Below, piece after piece: positions 17,082 to 26,458 of a DNA stretch of 64,000 nt. Under the pieces are notes generated by a model. It saw only the letters and a program-made list of their open reading frames with translations, made no database searches and had not been told where the DNA came from. Numbering within the stretch: the stretch's first letter is position 1; every line of letters begins with the position of its first letter. The position numbers were made by a program, and so were the translations under genes. Origin of the DNA: CAYUXU01 sp964489695 (lineage in GTDB: Bacteria; Bacillota_I; Bacilli_A; Erysipelotrichales; Erysipelotrichaceae); the NCBI GenBank assembly GCA_964489695.1, contig CAZAZP010000003.1, positions 5,412 to 69,411 of the forward strand. The letters run 5' to 3'.

Positions 17082-19382
17082 TCACCCAAATTCTACAATC
17101 GTGACGCCACTTCCACCATCATTAAAATCACCGTCACGATAATTTTTTATATACGGAAAACGTTGTAAGGTTGCTCGGACAGCTTTTTTCAGCTGACCAG
17201 TCCCGACACCGTGAATAATCTTAGTAAATGGCATTTGCGCCAATAAACATTCATCCAAATGTTTTTCCAATAGTGGGATAGCTTCAGCTACCCGCTGACC
17301 CACTAAGTTCAACTCTAGTTCTACACCTGTTTGGCGATTGACACTAATAGTTCGCTCTACGACGGGTTGACTAACCACCGCTGGAGCAACCAATTCTAAA
17401 TCGGTTAATGGTGCTTTTAAACGTTGTTTATTAATAATAACTTCGGCGTATTTATTGGTTAGTTTAACGACCTCACCTAATTGATTAGCATATTTATACT
17501 TTACCCGATCACCTACCGCTAAAGGTTTTTTAGTTGGTTGTTTTTGTTTGACCCGCTTTTGGAAAGCTTGAACTTGTTTTTGGCCGAGCGCTAAATCATG
17601 TTGGGCTTTTGCTTGTTTCAGTTCCGCTAATAATCCGTCCATTTCATCTTGCGTTTTTTCCAAAATAGCCAGTTCTTTTTCCGCTAATGTTTTCTCGAAA
17701 GTCGCTTCTTTAGTAGCTAAAGCCGTTTGTTTTTCCGCTAAAGCTGTCGCTTGTAAGGCTAACTCAGCTTCTTTTTGGGCTAAAGTTTCTGCCTCCTTAA
17801 TTAAAACTTGTTTTTGGGCGGTTAAACTTTCTAACTGTAATTCGCCAGCGGTTTTAAGTTCATTAATAATTGCCTTAGCACGGTTAATCAATTGTGGTTC
17901 AAAACCATAACGTAAAGCTATTTCTAACGCATTTGATTGCCCAACATACCCCTCTAAATAGCGGAAAGTTGGTTTTAATTCCGCTAAATCAAATTCAACA
18001 CTCGCCACTAAAATATCTGGTTGTGCACTACCATATGTTTTTAAGCCACTTAAATGAGTCGTCACGACTGTTAAAATCTGACGGCGTTTTAACGCTTCAA
18101 TAATCGCAATCGCTAATCCTTCTCCTTCTTTCGGATCAGTACCACCACCTAATTCATCTAATAAAACTAATGAGCTCGGGGTAACTTGTTGTAAAATTTG
18201 GGCTTGTTTAGCTAAGTGAGCAGAAAAAGTCGAAAGCGAACTTTCAACAGATTGTTCATCACCAATATCCACATACACTTGATCAACTAGCGGAATCAGG
18301 GCTTCTTCGGCTAATAACGGAATCCCAGCGTGAGCCATCCATACCGCTAAACCTATAATCTTTAAGCTAACTGTCTTACCACCGGTATTAGGTCCAGTAA
18401 TTAAAACCACGGGTTTTTCAGCTAATAAGCGATAAGTATTAGGCACTACTATTTTGGCATCAATCAAGGGATGGCGAGCTTGCTTTAAATATAGGTTTCG
18501 TGCTTTGGTTAATTCCGGCACGATGGCATTATGTTTTTTCCCCCACAAAGCCATCGCATTAACCGCATCTAAATAGGTTAAAGTCTCAAGATTAGCTAAT
18601 AAACCAAGCGCTTCAGTTTTAACTGCTTGGCTTAGTTCCCATAAAATTTTCGCTAATTCTTGTTCAATCGCTTCTAAGACCGAAAATAATTCATTGTTTA
18701 AGTTAACCAAATTCATTGGCTCAAAATACACGGCTTGACCACTAGCTGATTCACCATAAATCAAACCGGGAAATTTATTTTTAAAGGCACTTTTAACAAG
18801 TAAGACTTGTCGATCATGACGACTAACCACAAGATCTTCCATTAAAATATCACTATTACGGTGACGAAAATCGGTTAAAGCTTGGTCAATCCGTTCTTCT
18901 AATTGTTGCTTTTGTTTAAGGAGACTTTTGAGTTGCGGACTCGCATCCGGTTTCACTTCACCAGTTAACGTCAATTTATTTAAGATAAGTTGACTCAACG
19001 GTTGATTAAAATGTAAGGCCGCTAAATAATCCGTTAAAATTGGATAAACCGTACTTTCAGTTAAGTAACTTCGAGCTAAACGTTCGCTCGCTTGATTAAA
19101 AAGCGCAATCGCGACTAATTCAGTTGCTAAACAAGTTTGATTTTTTAAACTTGCTTGTAAAGCTAAACTAACATCTTTAACCCCGCTAAAATCTAAACCT
19201 TGATATTTAACTGCTAAAGCTAATAGCTCTTTAGTTAAAGCTAATTGTTGTTTTACGGTTAAATAATCAAAACTTGGTTCTAATTCCGCGATATAAGCCT
19301 GGCCTAAAGAAAAAGCACAAAACTCAGCTAATTGTGCTTTGATTAAAGGAAATTCTAAAGCTAAGGCGGTCAGATTATTCAT
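17082..19382 (-). CDS. mutS2: MutS2 endonuclease / ribosome-rescue ATPase
   Basis: MutS2 family: in Bacillota implicated in suppressing recombination and in splitting collided ribosomes. It has the MutS core without the mismatch-recognition domain, Walker A GPNTGGKT near residue 330, the LLDELGGGTDP Walker B, a long coiled coil (about 500-620) and a C-terminal Smr nuclease domain with HGVGTGQL. Length 766 aa, complete. Overlaps the cvpA-like gene by 8 bases; the polX gene that often sits between them is absent. Confidence 0.96.
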   Translation of the reverse strand: MNNLTALALEFPLIKAQLAEFCAFSLGQAYIAELEPSFDYLTVKQQLALTKELLALAVKYQGLDFSGVKDVSLALQASLKNQTCLATELVAIALFNQASERLARSYLTESTVYPILTDYLAALHFNQPLSQLILNKLTLTGEVKPDASPQLKSLLKQKQQLEERIDQALTDFRHRNSDILMEDLVVSRHDRQVLLVKSAFKNKFPGLIYGESASGQAVYFEPMNLVNLNNELFSVLEAIEQELAKILWELSQAVKTEALGLLANLETLTYLDAVNAMALWGKKHNAIVPELTKARNLYLKQARHPLIDAKIVVPNTYRLLAEKPVVLITGPNTGGKTVSLKIIGLAVWMAHAGIPLLAEEALIPLVDQVYVDIGDEQSVESSLSTFSAHLAKQAQILQQVTPSSLVLLDELGGGTDPKEGEGLAIAIIEALKRRQILTVVTTHLSGLKTYGSAQPDILVASVEFDLAELKPTFRYLEGYVGQSNALEIALRYGFEPQLINRAKAIINELKTAGELQLESLTAQKQVLIKEAETLAQKEAELALQATALAEKQTALATKEATFEKTLAEKELAILEKTQDEMDGLLAELKQAKAQHDLALGQKQVQAFQKRVKQKQPTKKPLAVGDRVKYKYANQLGEVVKLTNKYAEVIINKQRLKAPLTDLELVAPAVVSQPVVERTISVNRQTGVELELNLVGQRVAEAIPLLEKHLDECLLAQMPFTKIIHGVGTGQLKKAVRATLQRFPYIKNYRDGDFNDGGSGVTIVEFG

Positions 19383-20058
19383 GGTTATGACTAATATAAT
19401 CTAAAAAGTCCAAGATTTGTTTTTCACTAATCCCATTTTTACTCAACCAATTAACAAATGATTCTAACTGCTCAGCACTTAGTTGTTTGGGATCATTAAT
19501 AAAATCTTGTAAAATAGCTAAATCAGCGACTGATTCACCAATCAAATTAAAGACTGGTTCACTAACTTTTTGGATTGGCTGAAGCCAGGTAGCTTCAATG
19601 ATGGCTTGACCATTTTTGACTAATGGTGAACTAATTAAAAAGATTATTAATAACACTATTATGCTATACCGTAATAAACCTAAACCAACACCGAGCATCT
19701 TATTTACAAAACTAATAACTGGTACTTTACTTAATTGTTTTACTAAGAGTTTTAAAAGATGAATTAGTACGAGCATCACGATTAAAATGATAATAAACCA
19801 AACTACCCCATTGATTTTACCATAAAAGAATTCTTTTAAGATTGTATCACCAAATGGGGAAAAGTTAGCTGGTAATAAAGGAAATATGCGACTAAAAGCG
19901 GGAGCTAATAACCAAGCAATAAATAGTGCTGTCACAAAACCTAATAAATTAATTAACTGAACTAAAAAACCTTGGTTATAACCAAGTAACAGATATAAAA
20001 GTAATAAAGCCACCAAAAAAGCATTAATTAGTGGAGTATATTGGAGTGATATAATCAT
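19375..20058 (-). CDS. CvpA-family membrane protein
   Basis: Predicted four-helix membrane protein of the CvpA/colicin V production family. Membrane segments are seen at about 10-50, 85-110 and 120-145, followed by a soluble helical tail of about 80 residues. Function in the family is poorly known. It is the first gene of the cvpA-mutS2-uvrC run; an AGAGGTGAG site precedes the ATG. Divergent from rnhC, the arrangement found upstream of mutS2 in other Bacillota. Confidence 0.85.
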   Translation of the reverse strand: MIISLQYTPLINAFLVALLLLYLLLGYNQGFLVQLINLLGFVTALFIAWLLAPAFSRIFPLLPANFSPFGDTILKEFFYGKINGVVWFIIILIVMLVLIHLLKLLVKQLSKVPVISFVNKMLGVGLGLLRYSIIVLLIIFLISSPLVKNGQAIIEATWLQPIQKVSEPVFNLIGESVADLAILQDFINDPKQLSAEQLESFVNWLSKNGISEKQILDFLDYISHNHE

Positions 20059-20138
20059 AACTCACCTCTTTTTTTAATCATAAAGGAAAAGCCTAATTTA
20101 TGCAAACAATTATGCTATCATAAATAAAGGGGGAAAAA

Positions 20139-21014
20139 ATGGCCACAGTCAGTCTTACCATGAGTCTAGCTAAGATTAAACAGTTAGCTAAAAAATATCA
20201 AGCTTACAGCGAACCACCTGGGCAATACCAACTTTATCGCTTTCGTTTACCCCAAGCAGTTATCACTGTTTATCAAAGCCATAAAGTAGTTTTTCAAGGT
20301 AATCAAGCTGAAATTTTAGCCCGTACTTATCAACCAGCTCCTAATTTTTCACCCCATTTAGGCAGTGATGAAGTTGGTACAGGAGATTATTTTGGGCCAG
20401 TCTGTGTCGCGGCGGTCTATTTAAGTCAAGCCGATTATGATGTATTAAAAAACCAACCACTCACTGACTCGAAAGCCTTAACTGATGAGCTAATTATGAA
20501 ACTAGCGCCTCAACTAATTAAGCGGCTAAAGCATCAAATTGTTTGTTTAACCCCGCATCAATATAATGAATTACAAGTTACCCGAAATATGAATTCGATT
20601 AAAGCTTATTTACATAATCAAGCTTTATTGCGATTGAAAAAGCAACTAGCACCTTTAACTCCGTCCATTATCGTTGATCAGTTTGCTAGTCCAAAAAATT
20701 ATTATCACTATCTGTTAGCTGAAGCTGACATCGTCTCAGATATTACTTTTATCACCAAAGCTGAAAGTAAATACGCTGCAGTTGCTGCAGCTTCTATTAT
20801 TGCTCGTTATACTTTTTTAACTGAATTAGCTAAGCTTTCAAAACAATACCAGCATCACTTCTTAAAAGGAGCTGGCGTTTTAGTTGATGAAAATGCAAGA
20901 GAGTTTTTAATGAAGTATCCCGTTAGTGAATTATCTAAGGTAGCCAAGCTTCATTTTAAAAACACTGAACGAATTTTAGGACCAAAGATTAATCAATCGC
21001 AACTGAAACTTTAA
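20139..21014 (+). CDS. rnhC: Ribonuclease HIII
   Basis: Removes RNA from RNA-DNA hybrids. After an N-terminal TBP-like substrate-binding domain (about 1-80) comes the type 2 RNase H core with GSDEVGTGDYFGP, the hallmark of HIII, and the conserved Asp/Glu residues in LTDSKAL and VDQFASP. Length 291 aa. AAGGGGG stands 5 bases upstream of the start. It is one of the few plus-strand genes in this block, and its end overlaps the convergent dCMP deaminase gene by 26 bases. Confidence 0.96.
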   Translation: MATVSLTMSLAKIKQLAKKYQAYSEPPGQYQLYRFRLPQAVITVYQSHKVVFQGNQAEILARTYQPAPNFSPHLGSDEVGTGDYFGPVCVAAVYLSQADYDVLKNQPLTDSKALTDELIMKLAPQLIKRLKHQIVCLTPHQYNELQVTRNMNSIKAYLHNQALLRLKKQLAPLTPSIIVDQFASPKNYYHYLLAEADIVSDITFITKAESKYAAVAAASIIARYTFLTELAKLSKQYQHHFLKGAGVLVDENAREFLMKYPVSELSKVAKLHFKNTERILGPKINQSQLKL

Positions 21015-21468
21015 CCTTTTCAGGCAATAAACGATAAGTAACACCACTAGCATTAAACATCCGCTTACTGGCTTTTACCGCATCAGTTTGTGCGTATTTA
21101 TCATCTTCATAAACAACCTCACTAATTCCACTTTGAATGATCGCTTTAGCACATTCATTGCACGGAAAAAGTGACACATACAGCGTACAACCTTTTAAGC
21201 TTAGACTACTATTTAAAATTGCATTAAGTTCAGCGTGGACCACAAACGGATATTTATTAGCTAGATATTCTTCATTGCTATTTTCCCAGGGAAATTCATC
21301 ATCATCACAACCCCGCGGTAAACCATTATAGCCAATCCCGACAATGCGTTTATCCGCATTAACAATACAAGCGCCAACTTGGGTATTAGGATCTTTACTC
21401 CGGAAGGCTGATAAATGAGCCATCGCCATAAAATAGTCATCCCAAGATAATACATTTTGTCTTTTCAA
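20989..21468 (-). CDS. dCMP deaminase (ComEB-like)
   Basis: Zn-dependent deaminase that turns dCMP into dUMP for thymidylate synthesis. It has the zinc ligands and catalytic Glu in HAELNAIL and PCNECAK, and the SWDDYFM start typical of the family. Length 159 aa. The start is TTG at 21468, in a TTGA overlap with the rhomboid stop; skipping to the next Met would remove the conserved SWDDYF segment. It ends the lspA-rluD-rhomboid chain. Its product dUMP is also the product of the dUTPase encoded at 25242. Confidence 0.94.
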   Translation of the reverse strand: MKRQNVLSWDDYFMAMAHLSAFRSKDPNTQVGACIVNADKRIVGIGYNGLPRGCDDDEFPWENSNEEYLANKYPFVVHAELNAILNSSLSLKGCTLYVSLFPCNECAKAIIQSGISEVVYEDDKYAQTDAVKASKRMFNASGVTYRLLPEKVKVSVAID

Positions 21469-22676
21469 TTGTCATACCAGCCTTTCATTTGATAGTAAGC
21501 TTCTAACCGCGTTTCAAGCCGCTCAGCCCAATAACCCAGCTTAAAATCACTCATCATTTCAACAACCCGCTTATTAATCACAATATTGTTAATAATTAAT
21601 TCGGTATTGGGATCTACGTAGCGCGCAAAACCGACCAAGCCACCGATTAAAGCACAACTCGCCAAGATTACGTTGGTTTTAAACCAACGATTTTTACTGG
21701 CGGGACTAAACAATAAAGTAATAAATAACCCCATCACGAAGCCACCTAAATGACCCCAAAAGCTAATTCCCGGCATTAAACTAATAAACAGATTTAACAA
21801 TAAAATCTGGATTACTTGAATTTTTACATTACGGACTAGAATTAACCGTGATTCAAATAAATAAACTAAATTCGCTGCTAATAAACCATAGAGACCACCA
21901 CTTAAACCTAATGAAACAGTATTAGAGCCCACCGTGACTAAGCTAGTTAACGAACCCACAACGATCGAAGCAAGCATGATAATTAATGTTTTTTTACTAC
22001 CATAAACTTGTTCATTTAAACGACCTAATGAACTAAAAGCGACTAAGTTTAATAATAAATGTTCAATACTACCATGTAAAAATCCCGATGATATTAAGCG
22101 CCACCATTGACCACCCCCATAAATCAGGTGTTTATAAACTGCCCCTAAAAATACCAAAGTTGGTCCTTCACCATAGCGCGGGATGAGCCATTGTTGGATC
22201 AGATACAGTAAAATAACTAGCAGACTAATCCCAAAGGTGACCTTATTTTGTTTAATCGTCGTCACAAGTGAAAACCCACCCGGTCGTTTTTTCTTCGCAG
22301 CTAAATCAAAAACAACGTCGACGCCACTAAAGATTTCTTTAAAATCAGGTAAGTTTATCGATTGACGATTAAAACTACTGATTTGTCTTAAATCATCATG
22401 CTCGATTAATTCTTTATCCGTAATATATAAATCTAAAATTTCATGATCAATGCCTAATAATTGACCAATCGAAGTTTTAACTTTTGCGAGATAATGTACG
22501 TTATCTGATGGTTCGTCGCTCACCGAAAGTCGAATAATGGGATAATGATCAGTTTGACGTTTCACTAACCAAGTATCGTTTTCTTTTTTATCGACTGCTA
22601 CCAATAGATAACCTTGTTTTTTAATCAGATAGTCAATTAAATGATAATAAATTAGACTAGCTTCAGATTTCATCAT
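21465..22676 (-). CDS. Rhomboid-family intramembrane serine protease
   Basis: Membrane protease that cuts transmembrane helices. The first 135 residues are a soluble cytosolic domain as in GluP/YqgP proteins. The membrane core follows with HLLLNLVAF, the catalytic Ser in GLSGGLYGL and the catalytic His in HLGGF. Length 403 aa; the C-terminal TPR repeats of B. subtilis GluP are absent. ATG overlaps the rluD stop (ATGA), and the end overlaps the dCMP deaminase start. Substrate unknown. Confidence 0.93.
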   Translation of the reverse strand: MMKSEASLIYYHLIDYLIKKQGYLLVAVDKKENDTWLVKRQTDHYPIIRLSVSDEPSDNVHYLAKVKTSIGQLLGIDHEILDLYITDKELIEHDDLRQISSFNRQSINLPDFKEIFSGVDVVFDLAAKKKRPGGFSLVTTIKQNKVTFGISLLVILLYLIQQWLIPRYGEGPTLVFLGAVYKHLIYGGGQWWRLISSGFLHGSIEHLLLNLVAFSSLGRLNEQVYGSKKTLIIMLASIVVGSLTSLVTVGSNTVSLGLSGGLYGLLAANLVYLFESRLILVRNVKIQVIQILLLNLFISLMPGISFWGHLGGFVMGLFITLLFSPASKNRWFKTNVILASCALIGGLVGFARYVDPNTELIINNIVINKRVVEMMSDFKLGYWAERLETRLEAYYQMKGWYDN

Positions 22677-23575
22677 AATTCCACTTCCTTTAAAACCAAC
22701 GCAAAATCTGGCGGTAATTCCGCACTAAAGGTCAATTCAACCCCCGTCAGAGGGTGCTTAAATACTAGCCGGCTAGCATGTAATAATTGACGCTCAACTA
22801 AAAAACGATTTTTTCGTCGATTGTAAGTATCACCGACGATTGGATGACCAATATAAGCTAAATGCACCCGTAATTGGTGGGTCCGACCCGTCACTAATTG
22901 ACACTTAACTAAAGTATAACCGTTATAACGTTTTATTACTTGAAAATGACTAATGGCGTCTTTGCTGTTAGTCGCAGTAACCGCCATCCGTTGCCGGTTA
23001 TGCGGGTCACGACCGATTGGCGCATCAATCGTGCCATGTTCCGCCTCGAGCTCACCATAGACTAAAGCGGTATATTCACGAACAGCAGACTGATTTTTGA
23101 ATTGTTGGCTTAAAGCAGCCCAAGCTGAATTTGTTTTAGCGACGATTAATAAACCACTCGTATTTTTATCTAACCGATGCACGATACCTGGTCGCTCACT
23201 CGCTCCACTATCAGCCAAGCTCGTCCCATAATGTAATAAGCGACCAACAACCGTATCTTGTTCTTGACCAGCTCCGCTATGAACCACTAAACCAGCTGGT
23301 TTATTAATCACTAAGATATCCGCATCTTCGTAAACAATCACTAACTCTAACGGACTTTTAACTGGTACGATTTCAGCTTTTGCTTTAATCGCAACCGTTA
23401 TTTCATCCTCCTCTTTTAATAGGTAATTTGGATTAACCATTAATGAATTAACAGTAATACTACCTTGTTTAATCGCCGCTTGAATTTGGCTACGAGAATA
23501 AGTGGTTAACTGTTGCGCTAAATACTTATCTAAGCGTTGATTCGCTTCGTTAACACTAACCAGAAATTTATTCAT
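22673..23575 (-). CDS. rluD: 23S rRNA/tRNA pseudouridine synthase, RluD family
   Basis: Converts uridines to pseudouridine in rRNA. An N-terminal S4 RNA-binding domain (about 10-70) precedes the catalytic core with GIVHRLDKNTSGL, where the Asp is catalytic. Length 300 aa. The site choice (RluD or YlyB type) cannot be read from sequence; the lspA-rluD order corresponds to lspA-ylyB in Bacillus. Overlaps lspA by 8 bases and the rhomboid gene by 4. Confidence 0.95.
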   Translation of the reverse strand: MNKFLVSVNEANQRLDKYLAQQLTTYSRSQIQAAIKQGSITVNSLMVNPNYLLKEEDEITVAIKAKAEIVPVKSPLELVIVYEDADILVINKPAGLVVHSGAGQEQDTVVGRLLHYGTSLADSGASERPGIVHRLDKNTSGLLIVAKTNSAWAALSQQFKNQSAVREYTALVYGELEAEHGTIDAPIGRDPHNRQRMAVTATNSKDAISHFQVIKRYNGYTLVKCQLVTGRTHQLRVHLAYIGHPIVGDTYNRRKNRFLVERQLLHASRLVFKHPLTGVELTFSAELPPDFALVLKEVEL

Positions 23576-24035
23576 CAGTTAACTCCGTAGGCTTAAGCCA
23601 TGCTAATAAAAATAACCCGATTACGCCCAGCGTTAAAGCACTATCCGCAACATTAAAAACTGGGAAATCATAACCAAAAATATAAAAATCGAGAAAGTCT
23701 CGCACATAATGCAAGATTAATCGATCATAAAGATTACCAAGCGTACCAGCTAACATCAAAGTAATCATCAACCGATAATACTTTTTTTGTGCGGGAATTT
23801 TAATTAACCAAAAAATAAAGACCACACTACCAATTAAACTCACCACATAAAATAAACTGGTAAGCTGCGGAAACATACCCCAAGCAGCTCCAGTATTGTG
23901 TAAATAAGTTAAATGGAAAAAATGGGGAATAATCACTAAAGATTGACCCAAGACAAAATTCTGAGCAAAGTATTGCTTACTGCCAAGATCTAGGACGATA
24001 ACTAAAAATAATAATAAAAGTTCTCTTTTTTTCAT
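23568..24035 (-). CDS. lspA: Lipoprotein signal peptidase (SPase II)
   Basis: Aspartyl protease of the membrane that removes the signal peptide of prolipoproteins. Four membrane segments are visible, with the conserved NTGAAWG, GNLYDRL and FNVADS motifs; the two catalytic Asp are in the latter two. Length 155 aa from the ATG at 24035, preceded by GGTGAAG. Its clients in this window include the PdaA-like protein, the OpuC binding protein and the frameshifted binding protein at 49392. Confidence 0.96.
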   Translation of the reverse strand: MKKRELLLLFLVIVLDLGSKQYFAQNFVLGQSLVIIPHFFHLTYLHNTGAAWGMFPQLTSLFYVVSLIGSVVFIFWLIKIPAQKKYYRLMITLMLAGTLGNLYDRLILHYVRDFLDFYIFGYDFPVFNVADSALTLGVIGLFLLAWLKPTELTDE

Positions 24036-24070
24036 GGGCTTCACCAATTAACAGTTTAGCACATTCACCC

Positions 24071-25240
24071 TTATTTAGTCAGTTCCTTTAATATTTCTTG
24101 GGCTAAATTACTAAGTGACGCTGGTTCATTTAACACTTTACCACTAATAACTTGGTGGTAAAGCTCATTTAAAATAGTTTGCCGGTAAGCTTCTGGAATA
24201 GCTAAAGCCAGTAAATCTTGACCTGTTAATTGGAGATCTCTTTTAAAAACTAATTCACGATTAGCAATAATTTTATCTAATAAAGAATTAATTTTCTTTT
24301 GGTTGCTTTCACTTTGGTTAGCTAACCAAATATCATATTCAACATGACTCAAGCTATTTAAGATTAACTTTAGATCACGTTTAGTTTCAACTTTAGTTAG
24401 TAAGTGTTTACGAACTTGGATTAAGGTTTTAATATCTTGGTTACTTAAACCCAGACTTTTAGCCACCCTCGGAAATTCGCGGAGGCAGATACGCTTGGTT
24501 AACGAAACTATCCGGACTAAATAGTTTGGAACAATTAATAAATCATTAACCGCCACATAATCTAACCAAGGATAAGCTTTAATTAAAATTGGTAAATCTT
24601 CTTTTAAGACATTTTTAACGTTTTTACCGCAAATGATTTGTTTAAACTCTATTGCTCGTCGTTCTTCGCTTAATTTGGGTAATAAATTTTGATGAGCTAA
24701 CATTGCTTGATAAGTTTCAGCTTCAATTTGAAAGGCTAACTTACTTTTAAACCGTAAAGCCCGTAAAATGCGTAAAGCATCTTCTTGAAAACGTTTCGCT
24801 GGCTGACCGACTGTTCTAATTAAGTGAGCTTGCAAGTCAGCTTGACCAGCAAAATAATCCACAATTTGTTGATCATGATAAGCTAAGGCGTTGATAGTAA
24901 AATCCCGGCGGGCTAAGTCACCTTTTAAATCAGTCAAAAACTCAACTTTTTCCGGAAAACGATAATCACGATATTTTCCATCGGCCCGAAACGTCGTAAC
25001 TTGAAATAACTGATGCTTTAAAACAATTCCGATTGTTCCATATTTTTCACCAGTTAAGACTAGTTTTTGCGGACTAAATATCTCTTTTATTTGATTAGGT
25101 AACGCTGAAGTAGCAATATCATAATCTAACGGTTTTTGATGTAATAAATAATCGCGGACCGCACCACCAACCACATATGCTGAATAATTATGCTTAACTA
25201 ATGTCTCAAGAATATAATTAACCTCAGCTGGTAGTTTCAT
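24071..25240 (-). CDS. cca: CCA-adding enzyme / tRNA nucleotidyltransferase
   Basis: Repairs or completes the 3' CCA of tRNAs. The class II nucleotidyltransferase head is clear: YVVGGAVRDYLLHQKPLDYDIATSA near residue 20, then RRDFTINALAY and the FQEDALRILRALRF neck. Length 389 aa from Met at 25240, which has GAGGGG upstream; the longer ORF reads into the dUTPase gene. It starts two bases after the dUTPase stop, so the two are coupled. The two tRNAs in this window encode CCA, so a repair role is likely. Confidence 0.93.
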   Translation of the reverse strand: MKLPAEVNYILETLVKHNYSAYVVGGAVRDYLLHQKPLDYDIATSALPNQIKEIFSPQKLVLTGEKYGTIGIVLKHQLFQVTTFRADGKYRDYRFPEKVEFLTDLKGDLARRDFTINALAYHDQQIVDYFAGQADLQAHLIRTVGQPAKRFQEDALRILRALRFKSKLAFQIEAETYQAMLAHQNLLPKLSEERRAIEFKQIICGKNVKNVLKEDLPILIKAYPWLDYVAVNDLLIVPNYLVRIVSLTKRICLREFPRVAKSLGLSNQDIKTLIQVRKHLLTKVETKRDLKLILNSLSHVEYDIWLANQSESNQKKINSLLDKIIANRELVFKRDLQLTGQDLLALAIPEAYRQTILNELYHQVISGKVLNEPASLSNLAQEILKELTK

Positions 25241-25241
25241 T

Positions 25242-25733
25242 TTAATACCCCTCATCTTGCCTTTGGTGGTTTTTAACGTTCTTAAGTAAGTAATATTCGC
25301 GAATCTCAGCGCTAGAGAAATGCAATAACACCCCAATGGCTAAATAACTTGCCATCACCTTTTCGTAGTTTTCTAACGTAAATTCTAAAGCGAAGTTAGT
25401 AATTAACTGATAGGTCAAAAGAAAGGCGCTTGATAAATCAGCCACTGGGGGAGCACTAATGAAATAATCTGGCTGATAGTTTAAATCCAAGGCTAAAGAT
25501 AAAAGAAAATGGAGACCATCCCCATATTCTTCCAAAATAATGGCCTTTTCGGCTGGGTCTTGTAAACTCCAAAATTTAAAAGTTCGGGTGGTATTAGCGC
25601 ATTCGCCTAACTCCACAAGTAAGGCTAAAATCCGACGGGTGGTGGTCTCGGCGCGGCTTAAATTATGTAATTCAAAAATCCGATTATCTAATTCCGCTTG
25701 TAAAGTAAACAAATCACTGACTTCTAATTTCAT
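25242..25733 (-). CDS. Dimeric all-alpha dUTPase (dUTPase_2 family)
   Basis: Predicted to cleave dUTP to dUMP + PPi, keeping uracil out of DNA. It is the all-alpha MazG-related type and not the trimeric Dut. The metal-binding E-x-x-E is in ALLVELGECAN, the E-x-x-D in EEYGDGLHF, and FKFWS is characteristic. Length 163 aa is complete. First gene of the dut-cca transcript. Confidence 0.88.
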   Translation of the reverse strand: MKLEVSDLFTLQAELDNRIFELHNLSRAETTTRRILALLVELGECANTTRTFKFWSLQDPAEKAIILEEYGDGLHFLLSLALDLNYQPDYFISAPPVADLSSAFLLTYQLITNFALEFTLENYEKVMASYLAIGVLLHFSSAEIREYYLLKNVKNHQRQDEGY

Positions 25734-25848
25734 CTTTCCACCTCAAACATGGCTAACTAATCGTGTATTAAAACAATCATAACTTGACGTAAGATTACTA
25801 AGTGATTAGCTAATTGTATAGTATGTAATGCCTATTTTTTCTACCTAA

Positions 25849-25877
25849 ATTATACCAAAATAATCACGAAGATACAA
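25849..25877 (-). promoter_or_regulatory. extended -10 promoter upstream of the dUTPase-cca genes
   Basis: Minus strand TATAAT (25849-25854) preceded by TGG (extended -10), 17-base spacer and a weak -35 TTGTAT (25872-25877). It leaves a leader of about 110 bases before the dUTPase start, in which I see no clear RNA motif. Confidence 0.55.
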
Positions 25878-25911
25878 TTAAATAAAATTGCTAGTAAAGA
25901 AAAAATTCACC

Positions 25912-26415
25912 TTAATTATTTTGGTAATTTAAATGTTTCAAGACGTTTTGCGCAATAAAACCAATTCCATAACCAGCTGGCAAAGATAAAGCTAGTAAGT
26001 ATGGCAACATCAAAAAGACACTGGCAGTTTGATAATAATAACTAACTACCACCAGCTGACCTAAAGTATGGAAAAATGCTCCAATGATACTTAACATAAT
26101 CAAAGAAGGCTTTAAGCTTTTATCCGCTAAAATTGTCATAATCGTACTAATCCAAACACCAGCTAATGAAATCCAAAAAGTAGAGCCAAAAATATAACCT
26201 TTTAATAAAGAAGCTAAAATAACTCGTAACGTATTAACCGCGAGCATATCTTTTCCCGTGTATAGTTTTAACACTACAATTCCCATAATATTGGCTAAAC
26301 CAACCCGAAAACGCGCACCAGCTAAAGGAATGTCAGGTTCCAAATAATGTAAGATGATTCCCATGGCTAATAACATAGTAATCTGGGTAAGTTTTTGAAT
26401 TGGTCGATTCTTCAT
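25912..26415 (-). CDS. Gx transporter / heptaprenyl diphosphate synthase component I family membrane protein
   Basis: Membrane protein of the Hpre_diP_synt_I family (Gx transporter). It has the recognisable LEPDIPLAGARFRVGLANI start, followed by about four more hydrophobic helices. The fold resembles ECF substrate-binding components, and a role near quinone or isoprenoid metabolism has been proposed in other genomes; the function is not established. The 167-aa product is complete. Only a weak ribosome site is visible. No polyprenyl synthase gene lies next to it. Confidence 0.8.
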   Translation of the reverse strand: MKNRPIQKLTQITMLLAMGIILHYLEPDIPLAGARFRVGLANIMGIVVLKLYTGKDMLAVNTLRVILASLLKGYIFGSTFWISLAGVWISTIMTILADKSLKPSLIMLSIIGAFFHTLGQLVVVSYYYQTASVFLMLPYLLALSLPAGYGIGFIAQNVLKHLNYQNN

Positions 26416-26458
26416 AATTTACACTTAACTCTTTCTGCTAAGATATTTATTGTTTACC